Numbered from the stretch's first letter, positions 9,444 to 17,664 are shown. The stretch: 64,000 bases of DNA from Microcella alkalica (GCF_014595885.1 NZ_JABUKC010000003.1:310001-374000), one strand, 5' to 3'. Notes: generated by a model not told the origin, from the letters alone. Program-made: numbers and translations.

Positions 9444-10052
9444 TCAGGTGAGGAGGTCGAGGAGCCGAGGAACCACACCCGACTCGATGAGGATGAAGAG
9501 GCCCAGGCCGATGAAGACCGCGGGAACGAGCCAGTGCTCGATCCTCTCGAGCATCTCCGTGATACTCCGATTCGTGCCGATCGCCCGCCCCAGCAGGCAC
9601 CACACGGCTACAAGAACCAGGAATACCGCGATGGTGATCGCCGTGTCGGTCGGGGAGATGGTCCGGAACACGGGCGTGTAGAGGGAGATGTTGTCCGCGC
9701 CGTTCGCGATCGTTATCCCGGCGACACCGAGAAGCCCGACCGCTTTTAGCGCGGATTCCGCTTCGTCGTCGTCACGGCCTTTGCGGAGCGCACGGACGAG
9801 CCCGATCACTCCGATGACCAAGGGAATCATGCCGAGGAAGCCGACCCACTGGTCCGGAACGATGGTCAGGCCCAGCGCGGCGACCACGCTGATCGCGACC
9901 AGGGTGCTGAAACCGAGGTACTGACCCAGCACGATCTGCCACGGACGAGGGCCGCCCCGCGTGGAGGCGAGGAACAGCACCGTGAGCACCACGATGTCGT
10001 CGATATTGGTCGCGGCGAACATGCCGGCGGCGGCGGCGATCGTCGAAAACAC
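9444..10052 (-). CDS. cadD: CadD-family cadmium resistance transporter
   Basis: 202-residue integral membrane protein with about five hydrophobic segments. The family motif ATNIDDIVVL near the N-terminus and the related NGADNISLY in the second half are both present, as expected for the LysE-superfamily CadD efflux proteins. The start is a GTG at 10052 (VFSTIAAAAG) with AGGGAG upstream. Co-transcription with the CmtR-like sensor supports a role in divalent heavy-metal export. Cadmium is the likely but unproven substrate. Confidence 0.82.
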   Translation of the reverse strand: MFSTIAAAAGMFAATNIDDIVVLTVLFLASTRGGPRPWQIVLGQYLGFSTLVAISVVAALGLTIVPDQWVGFLGMIPLVIGVIGLVRALRKGRDDDEAESALKAVGLLGVAGITIANGADNISLYTPVFRTISPTDTAITIAVFLVLVAVWCLLGRAIGTNRSITEMLERIEHWLVPAVFIGLGLFILIESGVVPRLLDLLT

Positions 10053-10179
10053 CTGAACTCCCTGAGTGAGGCAAACATCAGACTTTGCCGATGATATCGC
10101 AAGCCAGCGATGATCTGCGCGCGGGAGGGCGCCCGGTCTCGCGCCCTGGCCGGGCCCGAGCCGCGCATCCGCCCGCCGG

Positions 10180-10185
10180 TAGGCT
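10180..10185 (+). promoter_or_regulatory. -10 element of aspS
   Basis: TAGGCT eight bases before the GTG start at 10194, consistent with a leaderless or nearly leaderless transcript. The 141-bp gap to cadD holds both divergent promoters. Confidence 0.45.
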
Positions 10186-10193
10186 GTTCTCTC

Positions 10194-11534
10194 GTGACTC
10201 GCACCCTCATCAAGAACCTCGCCCCCCTGCCCGACGGAACCGTGACCGTGGCCGGGTGGGTGGATACGGTGCGCGACCAGAAGAAGGTGCAGTTCGTCAT
10301 CCTGCGCGACGAGTCGGGCGCAGTGCAGCTCGTGAACCCCGCCGTTCGCGAGCTCGGCGACGACGCCGACGACGCCGCGCGGTCGGCGCTCGCGCTCACC
10401 GAGACGATCTCGGGCCTCGCGCACGGCTCGATGGTGCGCGTCACCGGCGAGCTCAAGCACGACGAGCGGGTGAAGCTCGGCGGTATCGAGGTGAAGATCG
10501 GCTCGCTCGAGGTCGTGAGCGAGGCGCTGCCCGAGACGCCCATCGCCGACGACTCGAGCCTCGACAAGCGGCTCGACTGGCGGTTCCTCGACCTGCGGCG
10601 CCCCGAGGCGAACCTCATCTTCCGCGTGCAGACGACGTTCGAGCACGCGCTGCGCACCTGGTGGGTCGAGCACGACTTCGTCGAGATCCACACCCCGAAG
10701 CTCATGGCGAGCGCCTCCGAGTCGCGCGCCGAGCTGTTCGAGCTCGAGTACTTCGAGGGCAAGGCGTACCTCTCGCAGAGCCCCCAGTTCTTCAAGCAGA
10801 TGGCGCAGCCGGCCGGCTTCGGCCGCGTGTTCGAGATCGCCCCCGCCTTCCGCGCCGACCCCTCGTTCACCTCGCGCCACGCGACCGAGTTCACGTCGAT
10901 CGACGCCGAGTTCAGCTGGATCGACTCGCACGAGGACGTCATGGCCATGCACGAGCAGGTGCTGGTGGCCGCCTTCACGGCCGTCGTCGAGCAGCACGGT
11001 GCCGAGATCGAAGCGGCGTTCGGGGTCCAGCTACAGGTGCCGACGACGCCGTTCCCGCGCATCCCCCTCGCGGAAGCGCTCGAGATCGTGAAGGCCCGCG
11101 GCTACGAGGTGCCCCGCACCGACGGCGACCTCGACCCGGAGGGCGAACGCCAGCTGTCGGCCCACGTGCGCGAGGCGTACGGCCACGACTTCGTGTTCGT
11201 CACCGACTACGCCAGCGGGATCCGGCCGTTCTACCACATGCGTCACGAGGGGGATGCGGGGCTCACGAACAGCTACGACCTCGTGTACAACGGCACCGAG
11301 ATCTCCACCGGGGCCCAGCGCGAGCACCGGGTCGACGTGCTCATGGCGCAGGCGCAGGAGAAGGGCCTCGAGCCCGAGGAGCTCGAGTTCTACCTCGACT
11401 TCTTCCGCTACGGCGTGCCGCCCCACGGTGGCTTCGGCATGGGGCTCGCTCGCGTGCTCATGCTCATGCTCGGGCTCGGGTCGATCCGCGAGACCACGTA
11501 CCTGTTCCGCGGGCCGACGCGCCTGCTGCCGTAG
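10194..11534 (+). CDS. aspS: Aspartyl-tRNA synthetase, archaeal/eukaryotic type (probably non-discriminating)
   Basis: 446 residues. An N-terminal OB-fold anticodon domain (VTVAGWVDTVRDQKKVQFVILRD is its core; residues about 14-36) is followed by the class II catalytic domain. Visible are motif 2 in FEIAPAFRADPSFTSRHATE and motif 3 in GGFGMGLARVLMLML. The protein is much shorter than the usual bacterial AspRS (about 590 residues with a GAD insertion), which is absent, so this is the archaeal-type enzyme. The closing FRGPTRLLP favours AspRS over AsnRS. Such enzymes often charge both tRNA-Asp and tRNA-Asn. The GTG start was chosen over an upstream ATG because of the adjacent -10 element. Confidence 0.85.
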   Translation: MTRTLIKNLAPLPDGTVTVAGWVDTVRDQKKVQFVILRDESGAVQLVNPAVRELGDDADDAARSALALTETISGLAHGSMVRVTGELKHDERVKLGGIEVKIGSLEVVSEALPETPIADDSSLDKRLDWRFLDLRRPEANLIFRVQTTFEHALRTWWVEHDFVEIHTPKLMASASESRAELFELEYFEGKAYLSQSPQFFKQMAQPAGFGRVFEIAPAFRADPSFTSRHATEFTSIDAEFSWIDSHEDVMAMHEQVLVAAFTAVVEQHGAEIEAAFGVQLQVPTTPFPRIPLAEALEIVKARGYEVPRTDGDLDPEGERQLSAHVREAYGHDFVFVTDYASGIRPFYHMRHEGDAGLTNSYDLVYNGTEISTGAQREHRVDVLMAQAQEKGLEPEELEFYLDFFRYGVPPHGGFGMGLARVLMLMLGLGSIRETTYLFRGPTRLLP

Positions 11535-11556
11535 CGGGCGATCGCTCGGGGGCGGC

Positions 11557-11736
11557 TCAGGTCTCGTCGACCACCGTCGCCCCGCCGGCGCTCTTCATGA
11601 CCGACTCGATCGCGCTCACGCACGAGGCCTTGGCGACGTAGGTCTCGCTGATCGCAAGGGTCTGCCCGTTGGAGGAGACGATCTTCCACATGAAGGGCTC
11701 CTTCTCGCTCTTCGTGCGGCTGATGACGAACTTCAT
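11557..11736 (-). CDS. DUF1508 (YegP-like) small protein
   Basis: 59 residues forming a single DUF1508 unit: a beta-rich core WKIVSSNGQTLAISETY followed by the helix KASCVSAIESVMKSA. Function unknown. The start is ATG 11736 with a purine-rich site (GGGAGCC) upstream. It is convergent with aspS, 22 bp away. Confidence 0.75.
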   Translation of the reverse strand: MKFVISRTKSEKEPFMWKIVSSNGQTLAISETYVAKASCVSAIESVMKSAGGATVVDET

Positions 11737-11834
11737 GGCGGGCTCCCTCGAACCGGGCCGCTCCGTTGCGGCCGCTCTGACGCGAGCGTACGACCAGGAA
11801 GGCGGTGCCGCTAGAGGCGATCGATTCCGCGCCT

Positions 11835-12203
11835 CTACACCTCGAAATCGGGGCGGATGCTCCAGCCGGTGTACTGCTCGAGCGCGGCCATGAGGCGCAG
11901 CGCCTCGAGCACCGCGTGCTCGTGGCTGACCGTCGAGTAGACGTCGATGGCGAGCGGCGGCGGCTCGCCGAACTTGGGGATCTCGATCTCGGCGCGGGCC
12001 CCGCCCTCGAGCTCGATGTACGGCCGCATTGTGCGGGCCTCGCGCACCGGGCTGTCGACGGCGAGGGCGACGATCGCGAGCGCGTCGATCTTCGTGACGG
12101 GGCTGCGCACGACGATGGTCGCGCACCACTCCGGGGTGCCGTCACCGGCGCGGCCGGCGCGCGGCCGGAGGGCGGCCAGGAAGTCGCGGACGGGGTCGAT
12201 CAC
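11835..12203 (-). CDS. Hypothetical protein, 122 aa
   Basis: Not recognised. Soluble, acidic, mixed alpha/beta composition. A GTG start at 12203 lies six bases after a TATCGT -10 element. Reading frame quality (GC3 pattern and absence of competing frames) supports a real gene. It resembles small actinobacterial proteins of unknown function that lie next to YegP-like genes, but no domain can be named. Confidence 0.6.
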   Translation of the reverse strand: MIDPVRDFLAALRPRAGRAGDGTPEWCATIVVRSPVTKIDALAIVALAVDSPVREARTMRPYIELEGGARAEIEIPKFGEPPPLAIDVYSTVSHEHAVLEALRLMAALEQYTGWSIRPDFEV

Positions 12204-12209
12204 GCCGCC

Positions 12210-12215
12210 ACGATA
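12210..12215 (-). promoter_or_regulatory. Leaderless -10 of the 122-aa gene
   Basis: Minus-strand TATCGT with exactly six bases to the GTG start codon. Confidence 0.45.
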
Positions 12216-12342
12216 GGCGGCGCGGCTGAGCGGCGGCTCGGCGCGCGGGCGAGCATCCGCGGAGAGGTCGAGTGCCGGGGAATAACGCTGGCATCTATGC
12301 GTTTGCATGGATATCATCGGCACGATACGTCAGGAGACCACC

Positions 12343-13311
12343 ATGACCGCCGCCACCGAGGGCCTGCACCACGTCACCGCGATCGCGGGCGACCCGCAGA
12401 AGAACATCGACTTCTACATCACCGGGCTCGGGCTGCGGCTCGTGAAGAAGACCGTCAACTTCGACGACCCCGGCACCTACCACCTGTACTACGGCGACGA
12501 GTCGGGCCGCCCCGGCACGCTCATGACGTTCTTCCCGTGGCGGGGCATCCAGCCCGGGCGCATCGGCGCCGGCCAGTCGACCTCGACCGCGTTCAGCGTG
12601 CCCGCCGGGTCGCTCGGCTGGTGGGTCGACCACTTCGCCTCCGTCGGCGCCGAGGCGCGCATCACCTCGACCTCGTCGAGCGAGGAGCGCCTGCTCGTGC
12701 ACGACCCCGACGGTCTCGCCATCGAGCTCGTCGCCACCCACGAGCACGACCCGCGCGACCCCTGGGATTCGGCGAGCGTGCCGGCCGAGCACGCCATCCG
12801 CGGCCAGCACTCGAGCGTGCTCACCGTGCGCGACGCCGACAGCACCATCGCGCTCATGGTCAACGACCTCGGGATGCGCGTCGTCGAGCAGGAGGGCAAC
12901 CGCACCCGTCTGGCCGCCGGTGAGGGGATGCCCGGCGCCCTCGTCGACGTGCACGCCTCGTCGCTCGCGCCCACCGGCCTGACCGCCGGCGGCACCGTGC
13001 ACCACATCGCCTTCCGCGTGCCCGACCAGGCGACGCAGCAGCGCTGGCGCGACGAGCTCGCGAGCAAGGGGCACCGGGTCACCGAGATCCTCGACCGGCA
13101 GTACTTCACCTCCATCTACTTCCGCGAGCCGGGCGGCGTGCTGTTCGAGATCGCGACCGACACCCCCGGCTTCGCGATCGACGAGCCGCTGCTCGAGCTC
13201 GGCCGCGCGCTCAAGCTGCCGCCGTGGCTCGAGCCCTCGCGCGAGGCGATCGAGGCGCGCGTCGTGCCCGTGACGCTGCCGGCGGAGAACAACCCGGAGG
13301 TCGCCGCGTGA
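12343..13311 (+). CDS. Ring-cleaving dioxygenase, MhqO/YkcA-like VOC protein
   Basis: 322 residues made of two vicinal-oxygen-chelate (glyoxalase-fold) halves. The first begins GLHHVTAIAGDPQKNIDFY and the second contains TVHHIAFRVPD and FYREPGG-like YFREPGGVLFEIAT, supplying the His/Glu metal ligands. The family includes the Bacillus hydroquinone-specific extradiol dioxygenase MhqO, linked to quinone/hydroquinone detoxification. The start is the second ATG at 12343 because CAGGAGA sits 6 bp upstream; the ATG at 12307 lies in the leader. It overlaps the downstream esterase by 4 bp. A palindrome ATGCGTTTGCAT lies at 12297-12308. Confidence 0.82.
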   Translation: MTAATEGLHHVTAIAGDPQKNIDFYITGLGLRLVKKTVNFDDPGTYHLYYGDESGRPGTLMTFFPWRGIQPGRIGAGQSTSTAFSVPAGSLGWWVDHFASVGAEARITSTSSSEERLLVHDPDGLAIELVATHEHDPRDPWDSASVPAEHAIRGQHSSVLTVRDADSTIALMVNDLGMRVVEQEGNRTRLAAGEGMPGALVDVHASSLAPTGLTAGGTVHHIAFRVPDQATQQRWRDELASKGHRVTEILDRQYFTSIYFREPGGVLFEIATDTPGFAIDEPLLELGRALKLPPWLEPSREAIEARVVPVTLPAENNPEVAA

Positions 13312-13943
13312 GCGGGGCAGTCTCGCTCGACGCCTGGCCGCACCTGTTCGAGCCGGGGTCGCCCGACGCTCCCGTGCTGCTCACGCTGCACGGCACGGGC
13401 GGGAACGAAGCCGAGATCGCCGCGATCGCACCGCACCTGCTGCCGGGGGCGGGCATCCTCTCGCCGCGCGGTCGGGTGAGCGAGCACGGCATGAACCGGT
13501 GGTTCCGGCGCATCGCCGAGGGAGTGTTCGACGTCGACGACGTCATCGCGCGCGCCGGCGAGCTCGCCGCCTTCATCGCCCTCGCCCGGGCGCACTACGG
13601 CCTGGGCGATCGGCGGATGCTCGCCGTCGGCTTCTCGAACGGCGCCAACATCGCCCTCGCCACGGCCCTGCTGCACCCCGAGGCGCTCGACCGCGTCGTC
13701 GCGTTCAGCGGCATGTTCCCGTTCGGCGACCGCGACCCGATCGGCGACGTCTCGGGTGTGCGGCTGCTGCTCGCCAACGGCGTCGCCGACCCGATGGCGC
13801 CCGCGGCGAGCGTCGCGCACCTGGCCGCGGTGGCGGCCGCGCACGGTGCCGAGGTGACGCGGCACGAGCGCGCCGGCGGGCACGGCATCGACGGCAGCGA
13901 CCTCGCGGCCGCGCGGGAGTTCGTCGCCGCCCAGGCGGCGTAG
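13308..13943 (+). CDS. Carboxylesterase/phospholipase-like alpha/beta hydrolase (MhqD-like)
   Basis: 211 residues. The early motif LTLHGTGGNEAE gives the oxyanion region, the nucleophile is Ser in AVGFSNGAN, and later DPMAP and GGHGID suit the Asp and His of the triad. It is translationally coupled (GTGA) to the MhqO-like dioxygenase, the same pairing as mhqO and mhqD in Bacillus, so a role in handling quinone or ring-cleavage products is likely. The last codons are part of a 39-bp tandem duplication that continues past the stop. Confidence 0.8.
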   Translation: MSGAVSLDAWPHLFEPGSPDAPVLLTLHGTGGNEAEIAAIAPHLLPGAGILSPRGRVSEHGMNRWFRRIAEGVFDVDDVIARAGELAAFIALARAHYGLGDRRMLAVGFSNGANIALATALLHPEALDRVVAFSGMFPFGDRDPIGDVSGVRLLLANGVADPMAPAASVAHLAAVAAAHGAEVTRHERAGGHGIDGSDLAAAREFVAAQAA

Positions 13944-14000
13944 GCGGCCGCGCGGGCCTTCGTCGCCGCGCAGGCGGGGTAGGCGGCCGCGCGGGCGGAG
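13905..14000 (+). repeat. 39-bp direct tandem repeat at the 3' end of the esterase gene
   Basis: Unit 1 (13905-13943) is the last 12 codons plus stop of the esterase. Unit 2 (13944-13982) repeats it with four substitutions, again ending in TAG. A third partial copy (13983-14000) follows. The in-frame stop in unit 1 means the extra copies are untranslated. Confidence 0.85.
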
Positions 14001-14002
14001 GA

Positions 14003-14058
14003 CGTGCCCTTGCGACGAGAGCGTGCGCTCACGCGCACGTGGTTGTCGGAAGGGCACG
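14003..14058 (+). terminator. Two-stage hairpin between convergent genes
   Basis: Outer stem CGTGCCCTTGCGAC (14003-14016) pairs with GTCGGAAGGGCACG (14045-14058) with one mismatch. An inner stem CGTGCGC / GCGCACG (14022-14039) closes over TCAC. It follows the mhqO-like operon and could act as its terminator, but it is larger than the other terminators in the window. Confidence 0.5.
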
Positions 14059-14174
14059 GGCGGGCCTCGGGCGCGGCGGGCGCCGCGCGCGGCGCTCGCT
14101 GCAGCGGCAGCTGCGCAGATACGCAACTGGCAGCGGGCGGCGCAGCGTCGCACGGGATGTACCGAGCGGGGCGA

Positions 14175-14981
14175 CTAGCGCATGCGCAGGTCGGCCTCGA
14201 TCGAGGCCGTCGCGCGCTGCAGGGCGGGCAGCACGCGGGCGAGCTCCGACTCGGGGTCGCCGCGGCGGGCCGTGGAGACGTTGACCGCCGCGACCACGGA
14301 GCCCGAGGCGTCGCGCACCGGGGCGGCGATCGACCGCAGGCCCTCCTCCAGCTCGCCGTCGACGAGGGCGAAGCCCCCGCGGCGCACGCGCTCGAGCTCG
14401 GCGAGCAGCACCGTGCGGTCGACGAGCGTGGTCGGCGTGAACGGGTGCGGGCGCGATGCGGCGAGCACGGCATCCGCCTCATCGACGGGAAGCGCCGCGA
14501 GGAGCACGCGACCCAGCGAGGTCGCCCAGGCGGGGAAGCGGGTGCCGAGCTGGATGCTCACGCTCATGATGCGCCGCGTGGGCACCCGCGCGACGTAGAC
14601 GACGTCGAGCCCGTCGAGCACCGCGAGCGACGACGACTCGTCGACCGCGTGCGACAGCCGCTCGAGGTGCGGCTGCGCGACCGCCGGCAGCGACAGCGAC
14701 GACAGGTAGCTGTAGCCCAGCTCGAGCACGCGCGGGGTGAGCGCGAAGCGACGCTCGCTCGCGCGCACGTAGCCGAGCGTGACTAGCGTCGCGAGGAAGC
14801 GGCGGGCGGCGGCGCGCGGCACCTCGGCGCGCGCCGCAACCTCGCTCAGCGTGAGCTCGGCGTGGTCGGCGTCGAAGGCGCGGATGACCGCGAGGCCGCG
14901 CGCGAACGACTGCACGAAGTCGGCGCTCGCCTCGCCCGCAGCACCGCCGGCCTCGGCGGCGTCGACGGGCTCAGCGGTCAT
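14175..14981 (-). CDS. pcaR: IclR-family regulator, PcaR/PcaU-like
   Basis: 268 residues: N-terminal winged helix (TLSEVAARAEVPRAAARRFLATLVTLGYV, residues about 42-70) and a C-terminal IclR effector domain. Opening with FVQSFARGLAVIRAF is typical of the PcaR/PobR subgroup that controls protocatechuate catabolism. It lies 4 bp after pcaF on the same strand, so it is probably the last gene of a pcaIJF-pcaR operon. The tripartite operator at 17636-17664 in front of pcaI is its likely target. Whether it activates or represses cannot be read from sequence. Confidence 0.82.
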   Translation of the reverse strand: MTAEPVDAAEAGGAAGEASADFVQSFARGLAVIRAFDADHAELTLSEVAARAEVPRAAARRFLATLVTLGYVRASERRFALTPRVLELGYSYLSSLSLPAVAQPHLERLSHAVDESSSLAVLDGLDVVYVARVPTRRIMSVSIQLGTRFPAWATSLGRVLLAALPVDEADAVLAASRPHPFTPTTLVDRTVLLAELERVRRGGFALVDGELEEGLRSIAAPVRDASGSVVAAVNVSTARRGDPESELARVLPALQRATASIEADLRMR

Positions 14982-14985
14982 GCGC

Positions 14986-16155
14986 TCATCTTTCCAGAAC
15001 GACCGCGAGGCCCTGGCCGACGCCGATGCACAGCGCGACGACCGCGACGCCGCCGCCGCGCCGCCGCAGCTCGTGCGCGGCGTGGCCGAGGATGCGCCCG
15101 CCCGAGGCGCCGAGCGGGTGGCCGATCGCGATGGCGCCGCCGTGGATGTTCACGCGCTCGGGGTCGAGCTCGGGCCACAGGCGGATGCACGCGAGCGACT
15201 GCGACGAGAACGCCTCGTTGAGCTCGACGAGGTCGACATCGGCCCACGTGCGGCCGGCGCGGGCGAGCGCCCGGTTCGCGGCCTCGACGGGCGCGACGCC
15301 GAACACGTCGGGGTCGTTGCCGAAGGCGGCGCGACCCGCGATGCGGGCGAGCGGCTCGGCGTCGATCGCGCCCTCGGCGCCGAGCAGCACGGCCGAGGCG
15401 CCGTCGTTGATCGACGAGGAGTTGCCGGCCGTGACCGTGCCGTCGGCGGCGAAGAGCGCCTTGAGGCCGCCGAGGCGCTCGAGGGTCGTGTCGTCGCGGA
15501 TGCCCTCGTCGCGCGCGAGCTCGTGCCCCTGCACCTGCACGATCTCGCCGTCGTAGACGCCGTCGGCCCAGGCGCGCGCGGCGAGCTCGTGGCTGCGCAG
15601 CGCGAAGGCGTCCTGGTCGCCGCGCGAGATCCCGTGGATGGTCGCGAGCTTCTCGGCCGACTCGCCGTTCGAGATCGTCCACTCCTTGGGCAGGGCGCGG
15701 TTGACCATGCGCCAGCCGATCGCGGTGTTCCACAGCGTCGGGTTGCCGATCGCGGGGTAGGGCTTCGGCGACTTCTCGAGCACGTACGGGGCGCGGCTCA
15801 TCGACTCGACGCCGCCGGCGAGGATCACCTCGGCGTCGCCCGACTCGATGGCGCGCGAGCCCTGGATGACCGCGTCGAGCGACGAGCCGCACAGGCGATT
15901 GACGGTCGTGCCCGTGACGGTGGTCGGGAAGCCCGCGAGCAGGGCACCGAAGCGCGCGACGTTGCGGTTGTCCTCCCCCGCCTGGTTCGCGTCGCCGAAG
16001 ACGACGTCGTCGATGCGGGCCGGGTCAAGGCCAGCCCGATCGACGGCGGCGCGCATGACCGTCGCCGCGAGGTCGTCGGGCCGCACGTCGGCGAGGGCCC
16101 CGCCCGCGCGGCCGAACGGGGTGCGCACGGCGTCGTAGACGAAGGTCGCGGTCAT
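14986..16155 (-). CDS. pcaF: Beta-ketoadipyl-CoA thiolase
   Basis: 389 residues, class II thiolase. The nucleophilic Cys is in NRLCGSSLDAV (about residue 90), the catalytic His in GGAIAIGHPLGASG and the second Cys in VVALCIGVGQG. In this operon it would cleave 3-oxoadipyl-CoA to succinyl-CoA and acetyl-CoA, the last step of the beta-ketoadipate pathway. The start at ATG 16155 overlaps the pcaJ stop (TGATG). A generic acetyl-CoA acetyltransferase cannot be told apart by motif alone; the context decides. Confidence 0.88.
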   Translation of the reverse strand: MTATFVYDAVRTPFGRAGGALADVRPDDLAATVMRAAVDRAGLDPARIDDVVFGDANQAGEDNRNVARFGALLAGFPTTVTGTTVNRLCGSSLDAVIQGSRAIESGDAEVILAGGVESMSRAPYVLEKSPKPYPAIGNPTLWNTAIGWRMVNRALPKEWTISNGESAEKLATIHGISRGDQDAFALRSHELAARAWADGVYDGEIVQVQGHELARDEGIRDDTTLERLGGLKALFAADGTVTAGNSSSINDGASAVLLGAEGAIDAEPLARIAGRAAFGNDPDVFGVAPVEAANRALARAGRTWADVDLVELNEAFSSQSLACIRLWPELDPERVNIHGGAIAIGHPLGASGGRILGHAAHELRRRGGGVAVVALCIGVGQGLAVVLER

Positions 16156-16823
16156 CAGGACTCCTCGGGGGTGGCGGCCTCGACGACCACGGTCAGGGCG
16201 AGCCCGGTGAGCTCGCGCAGCTCGTCGAGGGTCGTCGTGCCGAACAGCTCGCGCACGGCGAAGCCCTCGGGAGTCACGTCGAAGACGGCCCGGTCGGTGT
16301 AGACGCGCGTGACGCAGCCGACGCCCGTGAGCGGGTAGGTGCAGGCCGCGACGAGCTTCGACTCGCCTCCCTTGGTCATGAGGTCGGTCATGACGTAGAC
16401 GTCCTTCGCGCCGATGGCGAGATCCATTGCGCCGCCGACGGCGGGAATCGCGTCGGGTGCGCCCGTCGACCAGTTGGCGAGGTCGCCGGTCTGCGACACC
16501 TGGAAAGCCCCGAGGATGCACAGATCGAGGTGCCCGCCACGCATCATGCCGAACGAGTCGGCGTGGTGGAAGTAGGCGGCGCCCGGCAGCTCGGTGACGG
16601 CGAGCTTGCCGGCGTTGATGAGGTCGGGGTCGACGTGACCCGGTGCCGGCGCGGGGCCCATGCCGAGCATCCCGTTCTCGGTGTGGAGGATGACCTCCGA
16701 GCCGGGCGGCAGATGATCGGCGACGAGCGTCGGTGCGCCGATGCCCAGGTTGACGTAGGCGCCGTCGGGGATGTCCGCGGCGACGCGGCGCGCGAGGGCG
16801 TCGCGATCGAGACGGTCGGTCAT
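16155..16823 (-). CDS. pcaJ: 3-oxoadipate CoA-transferase subunit B
   Basis: 222 residues. The catalytic glutamate lies in HTENGMLGMGP, and NLGIGAPTLVADHLP is the CoA-transferase beta-subunit opening. Together with PcaI it moves CoA from succinyl-CoA to 3-oxoadipate. It overlaps pcaI by 4 bp and pcaF by 1 bp, so the three are tightly coupled. Confidence 0.9.
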   Translation of the reverse strand: MTDRLDRDALARRVAADIPDGAYVNLGIGAPTLVADHLPPGSEVILHTENGMLGMGPAPAPGHVDPDLINAGKLAVTELPGAAYFHHADSFGMMRGGHLDLCILGAFQVSQTGDLANWSTGAPDAIPAVGGAMDLAIGAKDVYVMTDLMTKGGESKLVAACTYPLTGVGCVTRVYTDRAVFDVTPEGFAVRELFGTTTLDELRELTGLALTVVVEAATPEES

Positions 16824-17596
16824 CGGTCTCCTCCAGCGGTCGAGGTGGCGGCCGGGTCGTCGAGTCGCTCGGCGAGCGGCTCGCCCTGCAGATCGACGCC
16901 GCCGACGAACTCGCCGTCGCGCAGCCAGCGGCGGTTGCCGACCGCGACGACGCGGTCGACGAAGATGCCGGGCGTCACGATGGCCTCGGGGTCGAGCGAG
17001 CCGAGCGGCACGATCTCGTCGACCTGCACGACCGTGGTCGTCGCGGCGGTCGCCATGATGGGGCCGAAGTTGCGGGCCGTGCGGCGGTAGACGACGTTGC
17101 CCCAGCGGTCGGCGCGCAGGCCGCTGATGAGCGCGACGTCGGCACGGATGGGGTGCTCGAGCAGGTAGGTGCGGCCGTCGATCTCGCGGTGCTCCTTGCC
17201 CTCGGCGAGCGGCGTGCCGACGGCGGTCGGCGAGTAGAAGGCGCCGATGCCGGCCCCGGCGGCGCGGATGCGCTCGGCGAGGTTGCCCTGCGGCACGAGC
17301 TCGAGCTCGAGGCGGCCCTCGCGGTAGGCGCGGTCGAAGTGCCACGAGTCGCTCTGGCGCGGGAACGAGCAGACGACCTTGCGCACGCGGCCCTCGGCGA
17401 TGAGGCGGGCGAGCCCGACGTCGCCGCCGCCGGCGTTGTTGCTGACGATCGTGAGCTCGCTCGCTCCGGCGTCGATGAGGGCGTCGATGAGCTCGACGGG
17501 CTGGCCGGCGCGGCCGAAGCCGCCGACCATCACGGTCGCCCCGTCGCGGATGCCGGCGACCGCCTCGCGGAGGTCGGCGACGGTCTTGTCGATCAT
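16820..17596 (-). CDS. pcaI: 3-oxoadipate CoA-transferase subunit A
   Basis: 258 residues from the preferred start ATG 17596 (MIDKTVADLREAVAGI). The glycine-rich GGFGRAGQPVELIDAL and the later ADVALISGLRADRWGN are typical of family I CoA-transferase alpha subunits. Earlier ATGs (to 17671) would put codons through the operator at 17636-17664 and match no family sequence, so they are not used. First gene of pcaIJF-pcaR. Confidence 0.88.
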   Translation of the reverse strand: MIDKTVADLREAVAGIRDGATVMVGGFGRAGQPVELIDALIDAGASELTIVSNNAGGGDVGLARLIAEGRVRKVVCSFPRQSDSWHFDRAYREGRLELELVPQGNLAERIRAAGAGIGAFYSPTAVGTPLAEGKEHREIDGRTYLLEHPIRADVALISGLRADRWGNVVYRRTARNFGPIMATAATTTVVQVDEIVPLGSLDPEAIVTPGIFVDRVVAVGNRRWLRDGEFVGGVDLQGEPLAERLDDPAATSTAGGDR

Positions 17597-17635
17597 GCTG
17601 CGGTCCGCTTCTGCGACGGATGCCCGCCGCGAGTT

Positions 17636-17664
17636 GTTCGCTATGCGAACGAGTGTTCGCATAG
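17636..17664 (-). promoter_or_regulatory. Tripartite IclR (PcaR) operator in front of pcaI
   Basis: Three half-sites occur in a row: GTTCGC (17636-17641), TAT, GCGAAC (17645-17650), GAGT, GTTCGC (17655-17660). The latter pair extends to a perfect 10-bp palindrome CTATGCGAAC-GAGT-GTTCGCATAG (17641-17664). Three repeats, two palindromic plus one direct, is the arrangement reported for PcaU/PobR of Acinetobacter. A minus-strand TACTAT at the upstream edge could be the -10, so binding would overlap the transcription start. Confidence 0.75.

Noticed and set aside
10194-11534. Asparaginyl-tRNA synthetase as the identity of this class II enzyme
   Set aside because: The C-terminal FRGPTRLLP and the architecture resemble archaeal AspRS; AsnRS ends differently. 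It remains possible that it charges tRNA-Asn as well.
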